Numbered from the stretch's first letter, positions 30,888 through 43,638 are shown. The stretch: 64,000 nt of DNA from Valencia hispanica (GCA_963556495.2 OY747703.1:56824796-56888795), one strand, 5' to 3'. Notes: generated by a model not told the origin, from the sequence alone. Program-made: numbers and translations.

Positions 30888-31079
30888 ATGCTCGTCTCAG
30901 CCTGGAGTAGATGCTTCTTTGTGATGTTTCTCGTCGCTTTGGTGAGGACGGAGGCATCCCAGGTGTCAGAGGCGCGCCCGAAAGCCAACTCCATCAAGCC
31001 CTCTTCCCTGGAGGAGACGCCGACCCTGGCAGCGAACCGATCCGCCGCGGTCACCAGGAAGCAGCGGATCCTCCCGCAG
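30888..31079 (+). CDS. dkk2: dkk2 exon 1: Dickkopf-2, signal peptide and N-terminal region
   Basis: Dickkopf-2 is a secreted glycoprotein that binds the Wnt co-receptors LRP5/6 (and Kremen) and tunes canonical Wnt signalling. It can inhibit or weakly activate, depending on context. This exon gives residues 1-64. It begins with a hydrophobic signal peptide (MLVSAWSRCFFVMFLVALV, cleavage probably around residue 22-24), then the family's N-terminal segment with NSIKPSS and the N-glycosylation site NRS at 50-52, as in other vertebrate DKK2 proteins. The ATG has A at -3 and is the first in frame. The donor is CAG|GTACGT, phase 0. The full product joins exons at 30888-31079, 46460-46613, 51102-51233 and 53283-53533: 242 aa, close to the roughly 259 aa of mammalian DKK2. 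No frame damage is seen, so the gene appears functional. Confidence 0.95.
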
Positions 31080-34000
31080 GTACGTGTCCGGAACTCCAGT
31101 TATGAGCAAATGATAAGAAATGACATCTGCAGTGATTTTACACACAGGGATAAAAAGGAATGGGATAAAATCATCATCTTCACTTTTCTTTTCTCCAGCC
31201 AAAGTGACAGAGTGATTTATAGCTCGCTTGTAGGGACTTCAGTAAACGGCTCTTTCACAGCTTTTAAGGAGCCTGGACTGCACTTGATCCTCTGTGGATC
31301 AGATTCTAAAGAAAAATCTTATAGCCTCAAACATTAACTCGTTTTTTTCTGCACTGATTGCAGACTGGCTGATTGATTAGTGAAACATTTACTCTGCTTG
31401 TTTAAATGTATTTCTTTTGGGGACATTAAGACGACCTTGGGGTTCATCTTCAAACACTTAGAATACTTTAAAACACTGTTGGTGATTGAAAAGTTCAGTT
31501 CATTATAAATCAGTTCAGCAGCCTAAGTATTGTAGTTTTTACATTCGAAACTAGTGTTTTTATGCCCCTTTGAAATACTCATTATTTTAGTGTTTTCACA
31601 AATAGAAAGTCAAACTCAGACATCAAACTGTTTTTCTAAGATACTTGATTATATTCGACTAATTCAGCACTGTTTAAATAACAAAAAGGCACTAAAATTG
31701 TGTTTCATAAAGAGAGCAAAGGCTTCACAAATTGATCAGTTTAACTTGTCCAAGAGTTGCAGTTTTTATGCTAGACACCATTCAATGAGGTCTTAATGTT
31801 CTTATCAGCGTTTGAGTTTTTACAAGTAGAAAAAAGAAGTGGAAAAGGAATTGCTCTTTAATGTTGAATAACTCAGATAGCACATCTTTTACCCTTAATG
31901 CTGAAAGAAGCATCTCATGCACTTTCATAAAAGTAAGATTTCGCTTAATGTTCTGAATAGCATTGAAGTTACCCCTCTTTTGTGGTTTTGCAAAAAGAAT
32001 AAAGGCGTCATAAATTGCAGCGCTTATTTTCAAGGATCGGTCTTCCTTGTGAAATAATTAGGCAATATAATTCGGTGTGAGTGGCCTAAAAGCTGAACAT
32101 TTCTAAAATGAGCCTAAAATGAGCCAGAAAGCATTGAGGTAGCTGTTTTATTATCATCCACATAAAGAGTAAAGGTTTTACCTCCCAATAACTTTAATTC
32201 TTTGATAATAATTCAGTTCAGCTTTAAATAGTCAAAGTACTCTGCTTTTATTCTAGACACCATTTAAACCCCTGTAATAAACACTTTTTTGAGCATTTTA
32301 TTTTAATAACACAATAAAGCTTTCTGAGATCACAAGATGCAGATTACTAGATTAGTGCAGAATAATTCAATTTATGTACAAATATAGTAATTTTCATGCT
32401 TAATTCCCTTTAAAATGACCTAAATGGCAAAAAAGAAACATTAAACTGACCGATTTTTGTGTTTTAACAATTAAAAACAAAAGATGCTTTAGGACATCAC
32501 AAACTTTATGTTAAGCATTCTTTGATGATTGTGGGATAATGTCTGGGCTTGACATGTCTGAGTGTTTTAGATGTTAAAGTATTATTGATCAAATGCAGTC
32601 CAAACGCTACAATAAAGGTGGAATTACCCTTTACTAAACTGCCCAAACTGGATGTTATGATTCGGAGGCCAAGTTCAGGAACAAACTCCAAAAAAATCAT
32701 AGAATAAAAATTAAAGCAAGCTCTTCCTGTCATGTGCGAGTCGTTAGTGGAAATTTTGAGCATCGGACCCCTCGTAAACCGCTAATTGCCTTTTCAAACC
32801 TGACGCCGCTGTCGGGAGCTGCTCACATCCACAGTAAATCATTAATGCAGCAGAAATGTGAGAAAAAGTTAACACTTGGGGTAATTTTCTGTCTGGGTCT
32901 TAGTGCCATTAAAGCGGTCCAGACGCTTGCTGGGATTATGGGACTCTTATAGGGGCCTCTGAGGGATACGCCAACACTCGCTCAGAATGTGGTCAGTTCC
33001 TGCTGTTTTAACAAAGTGCCGTCAGTCCTGATGAAGTTTTCATCTAACACTAAGTACCGGTGGGCTTTTGAACATCCGATCTAAAAGTTGGGATTTAAAA
33101 GTTAAGGTCAGTGCTGTTAAAATCGCCTGTCTGTGTCAGTCCGAGCAGCGGACGGCTTTCCTCCATCTCCATCTTGGTTCTGTTTTTAGATTAAACACTT
33201 CTGCTCTCACTCATCACATTCACCTTTTTTCTGTGACATCATTTGCTGTTGTGGTGAACTCCTTTAATACCTGCTAAGTGCTGACGGCAGGGGCAGCCAG
33301 CATCAGACGGAGGGATTATTGGAAAAGCCACACTCTCTCCTCTGCGGAGTGTGGAAAACCAACCTCAAGCAGCGTTGCCAAACCGCATATTGAACGCCTG
33401 CTTATATCGGTGCCACTGCCACAGTCTTTGGTGGTTTTGGAGGAGGGGACCGTGGGGAAACGGTTTTGCATGTGCACAGACCACCATAATGTCCAAACCA
33501 AGGGGCTTTTATGGCTGGTCGAGGGGTCATGTGCTTATTGTAAATGTTCAGATTTTTAGGATATTTCCCAGTGGAGTAAAGCTCCTCCATCGCATCATCC
33601 AGAGGCTTTTTATATGGTTAATAATCTCAGCTTTAGTTTTGAACTTATCACAGCAGGGTTTTCTTTCTAAAGTGTCTCACAGTGGACAGCTAAACATATT
33701 TTCACCATCCTTTGTGATGCTAAACATTGTGGTTAGACCCCTTTGCTAGTATGCTACAAACTGATCATGGTGAAGCTATCATGTTAGTTGGCTTAAACTG
33801 TGAATCAGTGGATGACGCATTATCACTCCTCTGCGCTACGGCTCAGCCCCCAGGGACCCACGTCTGAAGGTACCCTCTAGCACCTGCAAAGTAGAGACGT
33901 TTTCAAATAAATCAGTGATCTATTACTTATTTCTTCCCCCAGTCAAAGGGTATTGGGCATCATCCTAATAGCTCTGAGAAACATTCCATTGTGAGAATTT

Positions 34001-35806
34001 AGTTGTTTTGGAGAATAGTCTTCGTCAGGCATGTGTGTGCATAAACAGAGGCTCAGCCAGGGCACCGTTCTTGCTTGAATCGCCACTGTTTGCAGCATAA
34101 AGATGGATCCAGGTACACCTTGCACTGGGAGTTCACTGGCATCTCTGCAGCTCCTAGAACCAGTTTAATAGTTAAATGTTTATCTTTATTCACTTTTACA
34201 TGTAGTAAGTTATTGATGAGTAAAAACAGACGCTAGAGGGAGAACAAACAGCTGCTGCAGGAGGCGTCAGATTTCACCAGTTGCTTTATTCAGGGAAAAC
34301 AAAGATTATGTTTATTGAACAATCTGTGCAGCAGATGTCCGTTCAGGAGTCCTCTGTCTCTCTGTCCTCCTGCAAAAGAAGGTGACTGTTGAGAAAAAGG
34401 AAGTAGAAAGTTTGTTTATCAGTGATGGATTCATTTTTTCTCATCTGGTTTTTCTTGAGTGCCTTGCTTGGACCACGCTGTATCCGAAGAAGAAATAGAT
34501 GGAAATCCCACCGTTTACTGGAAAAAAGGAAAAAGTGCAAGGACTTCTTTTTAGACAGATGACTGGCAGAGAGCAGCATTAGGTGGGGGAGGGGCCCATG
34601 CTGCTTTGCTTCATGCTCCAAACAGTAACTCTGTTTACTTTGGTGTCGCTGTTTTGAAGTTGTGGTATAGCACCAAACCAGAGACTGACTTAAGCCAGAA
34701 TAGGACCTGGTTGTGCCATGGTATTCACCGCCGCTGCTTTCACCTTCCACAGGGTAATGGGTTATGCCATTTGTGACAAAATTAATATTTCATTCTGGCA
34801 GTATTCTGGTTAGCTGTTTCAATTTCTGCTCTAGTTCTCATCAGCATTGTTGCTCTGATGCCCACCGGCGGTGGCATTACCATCTCTTACTCTTCTCCAC
34901 ATTAGTCCGTGTTTTACTTATGAAGACAAATCTGCACTGCAGCCATGGGCTCCTGAATATGTTGTAAAATTGAGGAGCAATTGAGGGAAAACATGGAGTA
35001 TAAACGCCCCTCCTGGTTTTCATTTGAAAACTATTTCAATGAAGCTGTTTTAGCATTCCCTGCTCCAGACAAACCTCCACCCGCTATGCCACCTTGCGTC
35101 ATTGTCCAGGCTTCTATGACTACAGCGATGCAGTTAGTTTACCCACAACAGAAGGTTGATTGGGCCTTAAATAGCTCTTTAACGTAATGGTGCACAGGTA
35201 ATGGTTGGAAGGGATGATAACATCCTTGGACTGTAGCTGCAGTGAAATGTTCTCTCCTTCATTTGGCTCAGGCACAGAAAAAAACAAGCCAGTATCAAAG
35301 CACATTTTTGAGAATGAACCTGCAGGAAGGAGCATCTCTCATCGAGCACACATCAAACACATTCCCTAGCTGTCCAGGTGAATCTGACACTGCCTCAAAT
35401 TTGCTTTATACTGTATGATTGTTTACACTCAAGTCTGTGAGTTTTGCAAAACGTTGCTTTCCCAAACGTTGCTAAGCATCCCCAGACCAAATAACAATCT
35501 AGTGCAAATGTGTTGTGGTGACAAAAAAGCAGTTGTTTAACGACTTCATGAGAATTTCTCGCTGTTTCTCCAGACTTAGATCATTCTGCAGGTAAGATAC
35601 TAACTGCTTCAGGACTGCTCCGTCCAACCCCACTTTATATAATCGGAAGTACCCCTTTGGGACCCTCGTGTGGGGTGTTTCCTCTGATGACCGTGGAGCT
35701 CAAACAATAGCAAGCACTTCCCAGATCTCATCAAGGTGTTTTCCCATGATGCTCTTTAAAGAAGCTCCTTGTTCGAGTGCTGGATCAACTCAGAGTGGAA
35801 GCTTAA

Positions 35807-36280
35807 AGGGATATTCCATCCCTAAGTGAAATTTAGTCTGTTGCCATCTTCCCCAGAGTTAGATAAGTGAGAAAAAGCTTTTTTCTAACCAGCCCGGTCA
35901 TTCTCCTGATGTGGCAGCAATCCGTATGCTTTAGCTTAGCATAAACAATGTAAGTGAATGGTAACAGCTAGCATTTCGTGTGCAATAATAAAATAATAAA
36001 GTCCCATATTATTAAAGTACGTATTATTGTCATTTGGAATTTATGTGATTATTGAGGTGACCAGAAATAATTAGGATTGTTATCTAGTACTTTTCATCAC
36101 GTTTGCACACGAAATGCTAGTTGGTCCAATTTACTTGAATTGTTTATGCTAAGCTAAAGCAAACGAACTGCTGCCAGATTAGGAGAATGACTGGGCTGGT
36201 TACAAAATGCTTTTACACCCTTATCTAACTCTGGGGAAGATGGCAACAGACTAAATTTCACTTAGGGGTGGAATATCCCT
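35807..36280. mobile_element. TTAA-flanked long-palindrome element (foldback)
   Basis: The 474-bp element is bounded by AGGGATATTCC and GGAATATCCCT and flanked by TTAA (35803-35806 and 36281-36284). The two halves are imperfect inverted copies over about 200 bp. For example TCTGTTGCCATCTTCCCCAG near the left pairs with its complement near 36235, and TTAGCTTAGCATAAACAAT near 35930 pairs with 36145. No coding capacity. The TTAA target suggests mobilisation by a piggyBac-type transposase. Confidence 0.82.
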
Positions 36281-36799
36281 TTAAGCTAAAGGTGGTGTCG
36301 GTTTTGGAGACTTTTGCTCAAAGAGTCCTGGCTGTAAACACATGTGTTCTGCATGATGAAAGAAGCCGTGTTTTCAAGACGTGGTTAGTGTGAGTGACTG
36401 GTCTGCAGTCATCCCTATGTTATCCGATACGGGCCCGTCTTGTGCTTCCAGGGCCCATGAGGTATGTTTATTCACCAACTTTGTTTATTTGACTCTCTCA
36501 GCACCCCCGGTGCTCATTAACACCATTCATAGCTTCAGGTTACGAGGCTGCAGCTCTGACGCCCGTCCTGCCATCGACAGACAGAGAGACATGATGGCAA
36601 AGAACACGTCTGTCACTGAGGCTTTACTGCAAAGCTAAACTAAAGATTTCACATATCACAGTTACAACTGTAACTTCATAGATCATTATTAAAGGACAGA
36701 TCGCAAATTGGTCTTTATAGCTGAATTATAAGGTGAGTTTTCACTTCTATTCTTGCAGGTGTAATTTAATTTTCCCATGATAATTGACGTCATTATAAA

Positions 36800-37600
36800 A
36801 TGTCAATGACTACCTGACCAACAGACCACAGTTTGTGAGACTGAAGGATTGTGGGTAAAACCAGGTGGTCAGCAGCACAGGAGCACCACAGGGGACCGTA
36901 CTCTCACCATTCCTTTTCACTCTGTACACCTCAGACTTCCAGTACAAATCAGAGACCTGTCATCTGCAGAAATACTCGGATGTATCAGAGATGGACAAGA
37001 AGCTGAATACAGAGAGCTGGTGGACCGCTTTGTGACATGGTGTGGAAACAATCGTCTCACCTTGAATATGAACAAAACAAAGGAGAAGATTGTAGATTTC
37101 AGAAGAAACAGGGATAAGTCAAACACTGTTTCCATCATGGGAGAAGAAGTGGAGGTGGTTGAGGAGTATAAATACCTCAGAGTTCACCTTGACAACAGAC
37201 TGGACTGGAGGCGCAACAGTGAAACCGTCTACAAGAAGGGACAGAGCAGACTGCACTTCTGGAGGAAGCTTAGGTCCTTCAAGGTGCAGATCTTCTACAA
37301 GTCTGTTGTGGAGAGTGTAATCTCTTCAGCCGTCATCTGTTGGGGTAGCAGCATCAGAGCCAGGGACTTAAAAAGGCTAAACAACCTGATAAAGAAGGTT
37401 GATTCTGTTCTGGTTCCGTTCTGGGGACGACTGTTGAACCACTGGACACGATGATGCAAAGAAGGATTCTTCATAAAATCAAAAAAATTATGGACAACCC
37501 TGAACATCCTCTTCATGAGAGTATTATACAACAAAGTGAGAGTCTCTTCAGAGTGTCTTCAGTCAGAGGGTTCTTCAGTTTCACTGCATCAGACGCATTT
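36800..37600 (+). mobile_element. CR1/Rex1-like LINE (family C), copy 2
   Basis: It begins within the RT at the words shared with 6310-6360 (TGACTACCTGACCAACAGAC). After that it carries the part missing from copy 1: a degraded palm, with KYSD-like residues and GCIRDGQEAEYRELVDRFVT, then TLNMNKTKEKIVDFRRN. The C-terminus follows, HLDNRLDWRRNSETVYKKGQ and VVESVISSAVICWGS. The frame 36849-37454 covers most of it. The 3' end is cut at about 37590, where hAT-like sequence starts. It is 5'-truncated and inactive, and lies inside dkk2 intron 1. Confidence 0.8.
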
Positions 37601-37900
37601 TCATCTTAACTGGTTACCAACTTCTGTTAGCTACCACAAATGTTACTGAGCCGTAGGACACTGCTTAGCTGCCTTTGTTGGTGCCGTTCTCTTAACGTAT
37701 CAATAAAGTATAACCAGACTGGAAATCTGACTGTAATAATGTGCGTTAAAAATGTTTCTTCCACGAATTAGTGAGTGACCTTTACATTGTTTTGCAGAAG
37801 CAGTTGGAAACTGAATGGAAGAAGAACCACAGTGTCCCACATAAATACTAAAATACAGTTATTTATCTAATATAATCTGTTGTTTTCACGCATACAAAAC
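37600..37900. repeat. hAT internal fragment matching 28756-28980
   Basis: Shared words with the fragment upstream of dkk2 are CCGTAGGACAC, GTTGGTGCCGTTCTCTTAAC, ATCTGACTGTAATAAT, AATGTTTCTTCCA and GTCCCACATAAATACTA. No terminal inverted repeat was found in this copy. Confidence 0.55.
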
Positions 37901-37956
37901 ATTATAAAAGGCCAAATAAAAGTAAAAAAACATTAAACCAAGAGAAACTCCTGGGT

Positions 37957-38024
37957 TAGAAACCCCGGCTCTTCGGGAAAATGAACTCTGCTGCGGTGAT
38001 TAAACCATTAGACTAGCGCGTTCC
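37957..38024 (-). other. tRNA-like sequence, possible SINE head or tRNA pseudogene
   Basis: Read on the minus strand, the segment begins CGCGCTAGTCTAATGGTTTA, resembling a pol III A box (TAGTCTAATGG). It ends in CCGGGGTTTCTAACCC, a weak B-box/T-arm-like stem. Layout and length are near those of a tRNA, but the acceptor stem does not pair well and no anticodon can be assigned. It is not called as a functional tRNA. Confidence 0.25.
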
Positions 38025-38031
38025 TCTTAGG

Positions 38032-38100
38032 AACATGTCGTGTTCTTTTGCTGTTGTTACATTCTTTAGTGTTTTTATGCAGACTAAACCTAACTTGTTA
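38032..38100. repeat. Direct repeat, copy 1 of 2 (about 70 bp)
   Basis: GGAACATGTCGTGTTCTTTT and GTTTTTATGCAGACTAAACC recur in the same order at 38548-38615 (there GCAGCCTAAACC), 516 bases downstream, with a few differences. The family and cause are unknown. Confidence 0.8.
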
Positions 38101-38547
38101 TCACCGTTTACACAGACAGCAGGGCAATCTAAAATATTCATTTCACATTCCAGATTGTCTGGACTTTGGCAGCAAACCAAAGTATTAATGTTGCAGTTTC
38201 CCACAAAGAAAAGATTTAGACTGTTATGTGTTATTTATTTATTTTATGTTTTATAGCGGACATTTTAATGTCCAACATTTTGTTGGAAGATTTACTAGAA
38301 GTGCACTTTGAATTTTAAATGTCAAAACACAAAAACCTTAAAAAATAAGCTGATTTAACTAACACCATTCCAAATCTTCTAAACCTACAAGATAACCGTG
38401 TCATTATCTACAGAAATAAATGCAGAGAACTATCAAAGTTAAGTGAGTACCACGTCTGGAGCTTTGAGTTGTTGCACACCAGGATAATAATCACTGGAGC
38501 TAAAGGAGGATTTTTGCCAAATAGGCTAAAGCAGATATTCTGCTCAG

Positions 38548-38615
38548 GAACATGTCGTGTTCTTTTGCTGTTATTGTTACATATTTTAGTGTTTTTATGC
38601 AGCCTAAACCTAAGA
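38548..38615. repeat. Direct repeat, copy 2 of 2 (about 70 bp)
   Basis: Same orientation as 38032-38100. The two copies give parallel short frames beginning MSCSFAV, which are not genes. Confidence 0.8.
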
Positions 38616-40174
38616 GGGTTATATGCATTACGGAGCACTTCCTTGGAAATTACATAATCACTTTGGAATGGGTATACGGAGGTAAATACGGGATCTCAGA
38701 GACTGGGAAGGATTGTTCAAAGGCGTGTATATCCTGCCGTAAATCCCTTGTAGATTGTTGCTCCCGCACATTTAATGTTTCTCTTCAAAGCAGTGGGGCT
38801 TTACCAGCACGAGACCTGAGGTTTCCCATGTGGATCTCTGTCTGTCTCTTCCTTTATCGTCTCACCAGCATGCCAGGAGAGGATTCAGAGCATACACCGT
38901 GTTTACCCATTTCCTGTGCCGGATCCAGGGCTGCGCTTTTATGTGTGAAGGTAAAAATAAGGGAGCAGATATGAGATGGGGATGATGCATCCGAAAGTCC
39001 CTCAGAAGTAGCAAACGAGGTGTTTTAAAACAGGACGGGAGGAGGGGAGATTATCAGCTGTGGTTTGAGGTTCGGGTATCACAAAGATCTGTCTTTCGGT
39101 TTCAGTCTTGATGGAAGAGGTGTCCTCAGGTCTACGTCAGCCTTCAAAATGCACTGCAACTGATCTAAAACTGCAGCTTTGTTGGACAGACAGATCTGAA
39201 GTGGGCCCAGCATGTGGCTGGCCCCACTTGTCTTCGTATTTAGATAACAGCACGTTTTTCTTGTCAGGGGTGAAAAATTCCAGCTGTACATTCCCCAACT
39301 TCTCCTCATATTTCCAACAAATTCATCTCCTGGTTGTGTTTGCCCAAGCAGTCCCCAGGAATGTGTGCATCTCTCTTAATAAACAGACTGCAGCTTTGAA
39401 GTTAATACTTTAATACAGAAAACGTATTTTCACAAAATCGAAGAAATATTACATCAGATTAAAGCAGCAACCAGGGTAACAAAATATTGTGTTAATGACG
39501 GAGTATGACTATTTGTCTGCATGACGGAGGATGAGGACCATGTTAATGTCTGTTTATTAGGCATTGGACTGGAGCCGGGGGGTGATTAGTACGACGGCAG
39601 CCAACCTGGTCCTCTCCAAACACCAGAGTCTCCAAACCCAATCATTGCATGTTTAATCCGTCCTCAAACAGAAATGTAAAAGGACAGTTTGTGCTTTGAG
39701 GGCGAGCTGCAGGTTGTAAAAGTTGGATTTCTACACAGCCAACAGCAGGTTTGTGGCACAAGAGGGCTGGGCTGTACTCAGGTTTTAATACCTTTAAATC
39801 TTCCTGAAATTACACCCAGGTATACAGTATAATTACCTGCCTTGAGTGACTTGTAATGTTGTATTATGCAACATAGCAGAGCTGCAGTTTCTAACAAATT
39901 CACTGCATTAATCATCCGAAACTTTGCTGAGCAGGAATGGGAAGATTGGTCTAACATATAAATGAATTATTAGCTAAGAACTGAGAGAATAAAATCATAA
40001 AACAAGATTTCTCCAACTTATAGTTAAACAATGCTATTAAAATCCAGACCAAGAGGTTTGGAAAGAAAGATTGTATCCTCTTATATTGGTAGCTTGTTTA
40101 TGAAGTGGATCAGGGCTTCATCTGCAGAAATGTGGACACTTCTCCTTTCTGTCGAGGTGAAGAAAGAAACAAGC

Positions 40175-40425
40175 TAAAAAGTGAAGCTCTCAAATTGCTG
40201 GTCTGCCCAGTCAGACCAAAAGAATAAGGTCCTGGATACAAGGGATGGAGAAAATGAGCTTCCTCTGCAGGGTGGCTCGGCTCAGCCTTGGGGGGAGGGT
40301 GAGTATCTCCGTCCTCCAGGGGGTGCTAGAAGCAGAGTCACAGCTCGTCCACATCAAAAGGAGTGAGCTGAAGTGGGTCGGCCATCTGATCAGGACCACG
40401 GAGATCATTCACCATTGGTGAATGG
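40175..40425 (+). mobile_element. Rex3/RTE-like LINE C-terminal fragment
   Basis: On the + strand the segment KMSFLCRVARLSLGGRVSIS, then a piece with LVHIKRSELKWVGHLIR, matches the last RT-proximal region of the same kind of LINE as 29100-29550 (there MSFVLRVAGLSF and MSQLRWFIHLVR), but it is clearly diverged. It ends near GAATGGATGG. About 250 bases; no function. Confidence 0.6.
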
Positions 40426-40559
40426 ATGGACTCATGATGACCTGTGTGCCCAATTCTATAAAAGGTGCTGATCTGAAATAAGCATATTTGTTTGATGCCA
40501 AATAGGAAAAAAGTAAGCAATAATAAAAAAGAAACGATTGTTGTTTCCCTGTAATCTGG

Positions 40560-41210
40560 GAAAGGGTTTAAGGCAGGTCTGACAGTCAGCTGCTCTGGAA
40601 CATACAGACTCTCTTAACACAATGCCAGGAAGCAAAGACAACAGCAATGGCTTTTTGCAAAACTGTTGTTGCAGCTTTAATAATCCAGGATTGGCTATAA
40701 GGCCATGTGTAAAGTATTAAGTCCATAATTCTGCAATTAGAAAGAATATTCACAAGAAGAAAACATGTAGGCCAATTATGAATATTCTTTCTTAGAGGTC
40801 CCAAGAAATGTATTGCTAAGTCAGAGTGAGCACTGTTCAGAGAAATGTAAAAAGAACATCTGAGGCTTTACAGGCCTCAGTTAGCAGGTTAGATTTTAAA
40901 ATTCCTGACAGGACAACTAAAAGAAGACTAAACATGCATGACTGTTTGGAAAGGTTGAAGGACAAAGTCGTTTTCTACCTTAAGACCTCAGCACATAGTC
41001 TTTTGGACAGATCAGACCAAAAATGTAGATGTTTGGCCAAAATAAAAAAAACTTCATATTTGGAGAAAATCAGCTCAAACACCTCATAACAACTGTAGCA
41101 CATAGTGGTGAAGGGTTGATGATTAGGGCGTATTTTGGAGCCACAGAATGAGTTGTTCAATAAAGGGGTGTATTTATTTTTATATGTCTCACCCAGCTGG
41201 TTAAAGACAC
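40560..41210 (+). mobile_element. Tc1/mariner-like remnant
   Basis: The + frame 40826-41089 is a decayed Tc1 transposase middle part: VQRNVKRTSEALQASVS, then LLDRSDQKCRCLAKI, which corresponds to the family's VLWSDETK-FG region. It is followed downstream by CATAGTGGTGAAGGGTTGAT, the nucleotide remains of the HGGG-G-M motif. Several stops. Near the end, AATAAAGGGGTGTATTTATT resembles Tc1-type termini. Boundaries approximate. Confidence 0.5.
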
Positions 41211-42601
41211 ACAAACAAAGAGAAAAACAAGAAGAATCAACTGGTTTTCCACGTCAACCCATCAGTAAAACATCTGTTTGAGGAAATGTTGGTTCCCCCC
41301 TCAGATTTTCTGCAGAGGATCGCAGACCAGGAAAGAATTACTGAATGTTTGTCTTCATATAACGAGTCAGATTTATAAATCTGCGTTAAATAACAGTTGC
41401 TGTTTGTGAACGCTCTTCAGTCAGCACTGGTACTCTGATGATTATAAGCTGTGCTGCGCCGGCCGTTAGAAGCAGGATTTAAAACACCAGCTGGAGATAT
41501 TAAAAGAACGAAAAGAGTTCATGAACAAATCTGCACTTGGTGTTTATAGATCCAGCTTAAAGCGTCTCTATGCAGAGCACTGATCTCCAGTCGCTACGTA
41601 GCAAAGCTTCTCTTCCTTTATACACATGTTGAAGCTCAGTGTTGTTATTGCTTTGGTCTTTAAATGAAACACACAGTAAAGCTTTAAACCAGTTGCTCTG
41701 GTGGGAGCAATGGCAAATCTTTTACTAAACATAGTCAAATCCATGTGGTTGTTACTTTTATGGAACACTGGTCTTAGTTTACATCAATTTAATCCATGTA
41801 AAAGATTTGATTATGTGCAAAAATATTCATTAATGGGGTACAGAGACAAAGGTAAAAGGATACATTTTAATAAAGACTATTTTCCTATTTTTTTTCTTCT
41901 ATTTTAGGACGTAAAGCCTTTGAAAGAACCTTTGACCATCTTTATTCTTACTTTGAGAAGCATCGGTGAAAACATCAGGGCTCTGTTACTTTCATCAACA
42001 TGTTAAGTGTTTGATTTCTTGGAATCTGACATGATGATGGATGAGCATTCAGCTTGAATTCTAGCTAATTTTTCTTTGGCTTTGTCATCGACTCCATCTG
42101 TTTCCAGCCGGAGCGAGTCCGACTGGCAACCGTCCACAAAGGTCCAATCATGTTAATTTTCCAAAGCTAAAGCACAGGAGATAGAAATTATTACACACTG
42201 AAATATTGACGCTGTTGATTTAAACATTCTTGTCTGAAACAGTTTTCTTTTATTTGCTGTTTTTTGTTTGGCACGGCCACCCATTCTCATGGACGGTGAA
42301 ACTCTCTTTTATTTTATTTCATTTTATTGATTTACTTTGTAATTGGGTTTGTAATTATTTCAGCCAGACTCGGTTGGGATGTGTCATTCTCAGCCCCGTG
42401 TTGAATAGCTGATGTTTGTCAGTGGTAAGCCACAGTAAATCAGGTCTGTCAGCGCAGTGCCAGCTGAATGTGGATGCGGTGGAGCTGCTGGTGTGGCAGC
42501 CGAACACGCTCCTCTCATGTCGGCCTGCAGATCAACACAGTTTGGGACGTTAGTTTGGGTTTCCTGCTCTTTATGCTGTTAGCATGTCTAACTTTGTGCT
42601 A

Positions 42602-43638
42602 TGAGGGGCCGTTTGTGAAGTTACACAGTCAAAAGTTACAGCAATCATTTTGGTTATTTATGTTATTTATTCATTTATAAATATCACAGTTTCAAACTAA
42701 ATACTTAGTTACCTCCACCAAGGAGGTTATGTTTTCGCCAGGGTTTGTTTAAAGTTAGTAACATGACTCAAAACGTTATTGACAGATTTTGATGAAATTT
42801 TCAGGAAATGTCTGAAATGGGACCAGGAACAAGTTATTAGAATTTGGGACCACCTTTGTGGAGATCTGCGCCCTCCAAGTGCTTTTCTACTTTACAAATT
42901 AAATATTTAGTTTACAAATTAAATGTTTATAGTTTAAACATTTACCTTCTCAATTAAATATTTAGCCTGCAAAATAAATATTCAACTGAGGACCTAAATA
43001 CTTAGTTAGCAAGCTAACTATTTAGCTTCGAACTTGACATCTAGCTCAGAGCTAAATGTTTAACTAACATGCAAATGTACTTGCCAATAAGCGAATGTGG
43101 ACTACCAAAATAAAAGCTGGGTCTTGCAAACCTTCATAAAAGACGGCTGGAGAAACTGAATGTTGTTCATGTCAGCTCTTTATCAGTGTTTCTTTTCCTC
43201 CCAACATGTCCAAAGTTTCACCGTCAGATGAGACGTTTACCGAAGGATTTACAGCAACAGTGATGCACCTGCAGCAGCAGGAGTTTATTCAGAGGTTCGC
43301 GGGACCCAGCTTTTATTTTGATAGTCCACTTCCATTTGAATTTGCATATTAGCTAAATATTTTGCTCTACGGTACATATTTACTTTGAAGCTATGTATTT
43401 TTGCTAGCCAGTTTAGCTTGCCAGCTAAATATGTAGCTTGAATCTAAATATTTAATTTGTAGCTAAATATTTAATTCATAAACTAAATATTTGGTTTGAA
43501 ACTGTGACATTTATAAATAACATGGATATAAATATGACTGTATGACCCAACCCCCCAATTTTTTCTCTTATGACATGCTAAACAACCCAAATTATTGCTG
43601 TGAATTTTTGACTGTGTAACTTTACAAACGGCTCCCCA
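42602..43638. mobile_element. Foldback DNA element with TA target sites (1.04 kb)
   Basis: The outer ends TGAGGGGCCGTTTGTGAAGT and, at the right, the complement of TTTACAAACGGCTCCCCA form an imperfect inverted repeat flanked by TA (42600-42601 and 43639-43640). A second inverted pair lies further in (ATCACAGTTTCAAACTAAAT at 42682 and its complement near 43500). The interior is rich in palindromic AAATATTTAG and TTAGCTTG words. A shorter repeat (42706-42895) sits inside it. No transposase. Confidence 0.7.
42706..42895. repeat. Short repeat starting ACCTCCACCAAGGAGGTTAT, nested
   Basis: This is a well-spread teleost short element: the palindromic start CCTCCACCAAGGAGG, then GTTTTCGCCAGGGTTTGTTT, GACAGATTTTGATGAAATTT and the end GATCTGCGCCCTCCAAGTGC. 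It lies inside the 42602-43638 element, close to its left inner repeat. Superfamily not assigned. Confidence 0.6.

Noticed and set aside
31080..31337. Reading through the end of dkk2 exon 1 as a 149-aa single-exon protein
   Set aside because: CAG|GTACGT is a strong donor, and the family sequence continues in exon 2 at 46460. The readthrough residues have no similarity to Dickkopf proteins.
34343..34750. A 135-aa minus frame inside dkk2 intron 1
   Set aside because: No recognisable domain, low-complexity stretches (Phe/Ser/Lys), and no splice or promoter support.
38035..38974. Two similar + frames beginning MSCSFAV as a duplicated small gene
   Set aside because: The likeness is confined to the 70-bp direct repeat; the remaining residues do not match.
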